Below, piece by piece: positions 5,890 through 6,967 of a stretch of 6,967 nt of DNA. The translations under genes and the position numbers were made by a program. The notes under the pieces are model-generated. The model saw only the letters and a program-made list of their open reading frames with translations, was not told the DNA's origin and made no database searches. Source of the stretch: Candidatus Zixiibacteriota bacterium (lineage in GTDB: Bacteria; Zixibacteria; MSB-5A5; GN15; PGXB01); contig JAUVBC010000116.1 of the NCBI GenBank assembly GCA_030591405.1, positions 1 to 6,967 of the forward strand, read 5' to 3'. Position 1 is the first letter of the stretch. The number at the start of each line of letters is the position of its first letter.

Positions 5890-6378
5890 TTAGCTGTTTA
5901 GCTTCTTGATAATATCAGTTGAAGAACGTCCTTTGACAAATTTAATTCGTTTGACTTCACCACCATACGATTTAACAAATTCAGCCCCGACTATCTCAGA
6001 GATTTTATAATCGGCACCTTTAACGAGAATATCTGGCTTAACCATCTCAATAAGTTTGGCTGGAGTTTCTTCAGAGAATAAGATCACATAATCAACTGCC
6101 TTTAGAGCGGTCAAAATCCGGGCTCTATCCATTTCATTTTGAAGCGGTCGATCTTTTGATTTGAATTTTCTAACCGAACTATCGCGATTAAGCCCAACAA
6201 TCAAAATATCACCCATCTCTCTCGCTTTGGTCAGATAGTTAATATGACCATAGTGCAGAATATCAAAAACGCCATTGGTGAAAACTATCCGCTTGCGTTT
6301 TTTCCTCATGTTATCTAAGAAGTTGGTAATAGTTTTCTTATCAGAAGAATTGAATATATTTTTGGTTTTATTCGTCAT
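5890..6378 (-). CDS. rfaE2: D-glycero-beta-D-manno-heptose 1-phosphate adenylyltransferase
   Basis: This enzyme transfers AMP from ATP to heptose 1-phosphate, making ADP-D-glycero-beta-D-manno-heptose for LPS inner core, in the cytoplasm. The 162-residue product is a stand-alone version of the C-terminal domain of E. coli HldE. It shows the nucleotidyltransferase signature TNGVFDILHYGH (34-45) with the HxGH-type His42/His45, then GLNRDSSVRKFK (62-73), KGADY (120-124) and a C-terminal GRSSTDII (150-157). The first ATG (6376-6378) gives an N-terminal helix before the beta strand, as in relatives. Met24 (6307-6309) is a possible but less likely start. It lies 21 bases after the kinase gene stop codon, with only a weak purine-rich (GCAGAAAAAAG) site, so it probably relies on coupling within the rfaE1-rfaE2 operon. 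Its end is 5 bp from the stop codon of the converging lipoprotein gene. Confidence 0.93.
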   Translation of the reverse strand: MTNKTKNIFNSSDKKTITNFLDNMRKKRKRIVFTNGVFDILHYGHINYLTKAREMGDILIVGLNRDSSVRKFKSKDRPLQNEMDRARILTALKAVDYVILFSEETPAKLIEMVKPDILVKGADYKISEIVGAEFVKSYGGEVKRIKFVKGRSSTDIIKKLNS

Positions 6379-6399
6379 CTTTTTTCTGCTAATTTTATC

Positions 6400-6967
6400 T
6401 CAATCTATAAAGTTGTCTTTAAACTTAAGTGCCAACTGTTTGCTCGTTATCGCCGCAGTGCCGATTTCTGCTACAACTGCTCCTGCGGCACAGTTGGAGA
6501 TTAAGGCTGCTTCCTGTAAGGTCGCTCCGGCGGCAATCGCCGAAACAAAAACCGAGATAACGGTGTCGCCGGCACCGGTGACATCAAAAACCTTGCGGGC
6601 AACGGTCGGGAAATAATCGACCTGATCATCGGCGGTGAACAGAGCCATCCCCTCACTGCCTCTTGTTATCAGAAGAGATTCAGCTTGCAGCTTGTCCAAT
6701 AAAATACGACTGACAATTTTTAGATCATTTTCATTGACGATTCTGCGACCCGCTACAAATCCGGCCTCATGGTGATTAGGAGTAACGACCGAAACGCCTT
6801 TATAATTAAAGAAATTTGATTCTTTCGGGTCAACCGCAATAAAAATATTCTTTTCCTTGCAGATCGGTATTAGTTTTTCCAATAAAGAAGCAGTTATTAC
6901 TCCCTTGCCATAATCTGAAATAATAATGGCATTGATCTTATCAACAACCGACATAAAACGAGTCAGA
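6400..6967 (-). CDS. rfaE1: D-glycero-beta-D-manno-heptose-7-phosphate kinase (partial, 5' end outside the window)
   Basis: This PfkB/ribokinase-family kinase phosphorylates heptose 7-phosphate at C1, giving the bisphosphate that is dephosphorylated and then adenylated by RfaE2. About 188 C-terminal residues are present. The reading frame stays open through the right edge (upstream codons give LTRF before the first Met at 6952-6954), so that Met is internal and roughly 130-150 N-terminal residues are missing. Visible motifs, numbered from that Met, are SDYGKGV (13-19), the PNHHE substrate/metal motif (59-63), ITRGSEGM (96-103) and the PfkB signature DVTGAGDT (124-131), whose Asp130 is the catalytic base. 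The stop codon is TGA. As a separate gene directly before rfaE2 it matches the split arrangement found in many bacteria, instead of the fused HldE of enterobacteria. Other heptose genes such as gmhA or gmhB may lie upstream, beyond the edge. Confidence 0.93.
   Translation of the reverse strand, partial: LTRFMSVVDKINAIIISDYGKGVITASLLEKLIPICKEKNIFIAVDPKESNFFNYKGVSVVTPNHHEAGFVAGRRIVNENDLKIVSRILLDKLQAESLLITRGSEGMALFTADDQVDYFPTVARKVFDVTGAGDTVISVFVSAIAAGATLQEAALISNCAAGAVVAEIGTAAITSKQLALKFKDNFID

Noticed and set aside
5892..5903. AGCT-GTTT-AGCT hairpin between the convergent genes as a terminator
   Set aside because: A four-base stem with no T-tract is too weak to be called.
6275..6616. 113-codon open frame on the + strand across rfaE2/rfaE1
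   Set aside because: It is antisense to two clearly conserved genes, and its hydrophobic, Ala-rich translation is what the opposite strand of these codons produces.
6952..6954. ATG here as the true start of rfaE1
   Set aside because: The frame remains open to the window edge, and the conserved SDYGKG motif would lie only 12 residues in, whereas full-length kinases carry a substrate-binding N-terminal half before it.

Overview
This window looks like chromosomal DNA from a Gram-negative bacterium of the FCB group or a related candidate phylum such as Zixibacteria, Marinimicrobia or KSB1. The main clues are a secreted protease whose C-terminus is a type IX-secretion/FlgD-like tail (the 'NPFNPST' motif and a terminal beta-sandwich), lipoproteins and PKD proteins of the style common in those lineages, and separate rfaE1/rfaE2 (ADP-heptose) genes, which imply a lipopolysaccharide-bearing outer membrane. 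The phylum call is an inference from protein style; no marker gene here settles it. By eye the base composition is moderate, with AT-rich intergenic DNA.

Layout, left to right. (1) 64-1012, + strand: a two-gene housekeeping pair, acpS (holo-ACP synthase) then pyrE (orotate phosphoribosyltransferase of the Thermus-like type), separated by one base and probably co-transcribed and translationally coupled. (2) 1013-1346: a 334-bp AT-rich gap with a weak stem-loop, an imperfect T-rich tandem repeat, an 18-bp A/T palindrome beside a plausible sigma70-type promoter, a run of eight G, and a strong Shine-Dalgarno. (3) 1347-4037: a large exported subtilisin-like (S8) protease with signal peptide, propeptide, catalytic domain, two PKD domains, a cysteine-bearing Ig-like domain and the C-terminal sorting-type tail. 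It is closed by a textbook intrinsic terminator at 4051-4082. (4) 4193-5884: a probable surface or periplasmic lipoprotein with a GTG start, two Big_5-type Ig-like repeats, a third Ig-like domain and a DOMON/CBM9-like C-terminal domain. (5) 5890-6967, - strand: rfaE2 and the C-terminal part of rfaE1, which make the activated heptose used for LPS inner core. rfaE1 runs off the right edge. The + and - strand blocks converge with only 5 bp between stop codons.

Functionally there are three independent themes: cofactor/nucleotide metabolism, extracytoplasmic proteins (protease plus lipoprotein) and LPS precursor synthesis. I see no mobile element, CRISPR array, tRNA, rRNA, defence system or other clearly new multi-gene system. 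The most distinctive points are the modular build of the protease (a drop in GC at its tail boundary, a Cys-containing linker domain, a DGG catalytic-Asp motif), the unusual start and lipobox of the lipoprotein, and the structured AT-rich leader with a G8 tract.
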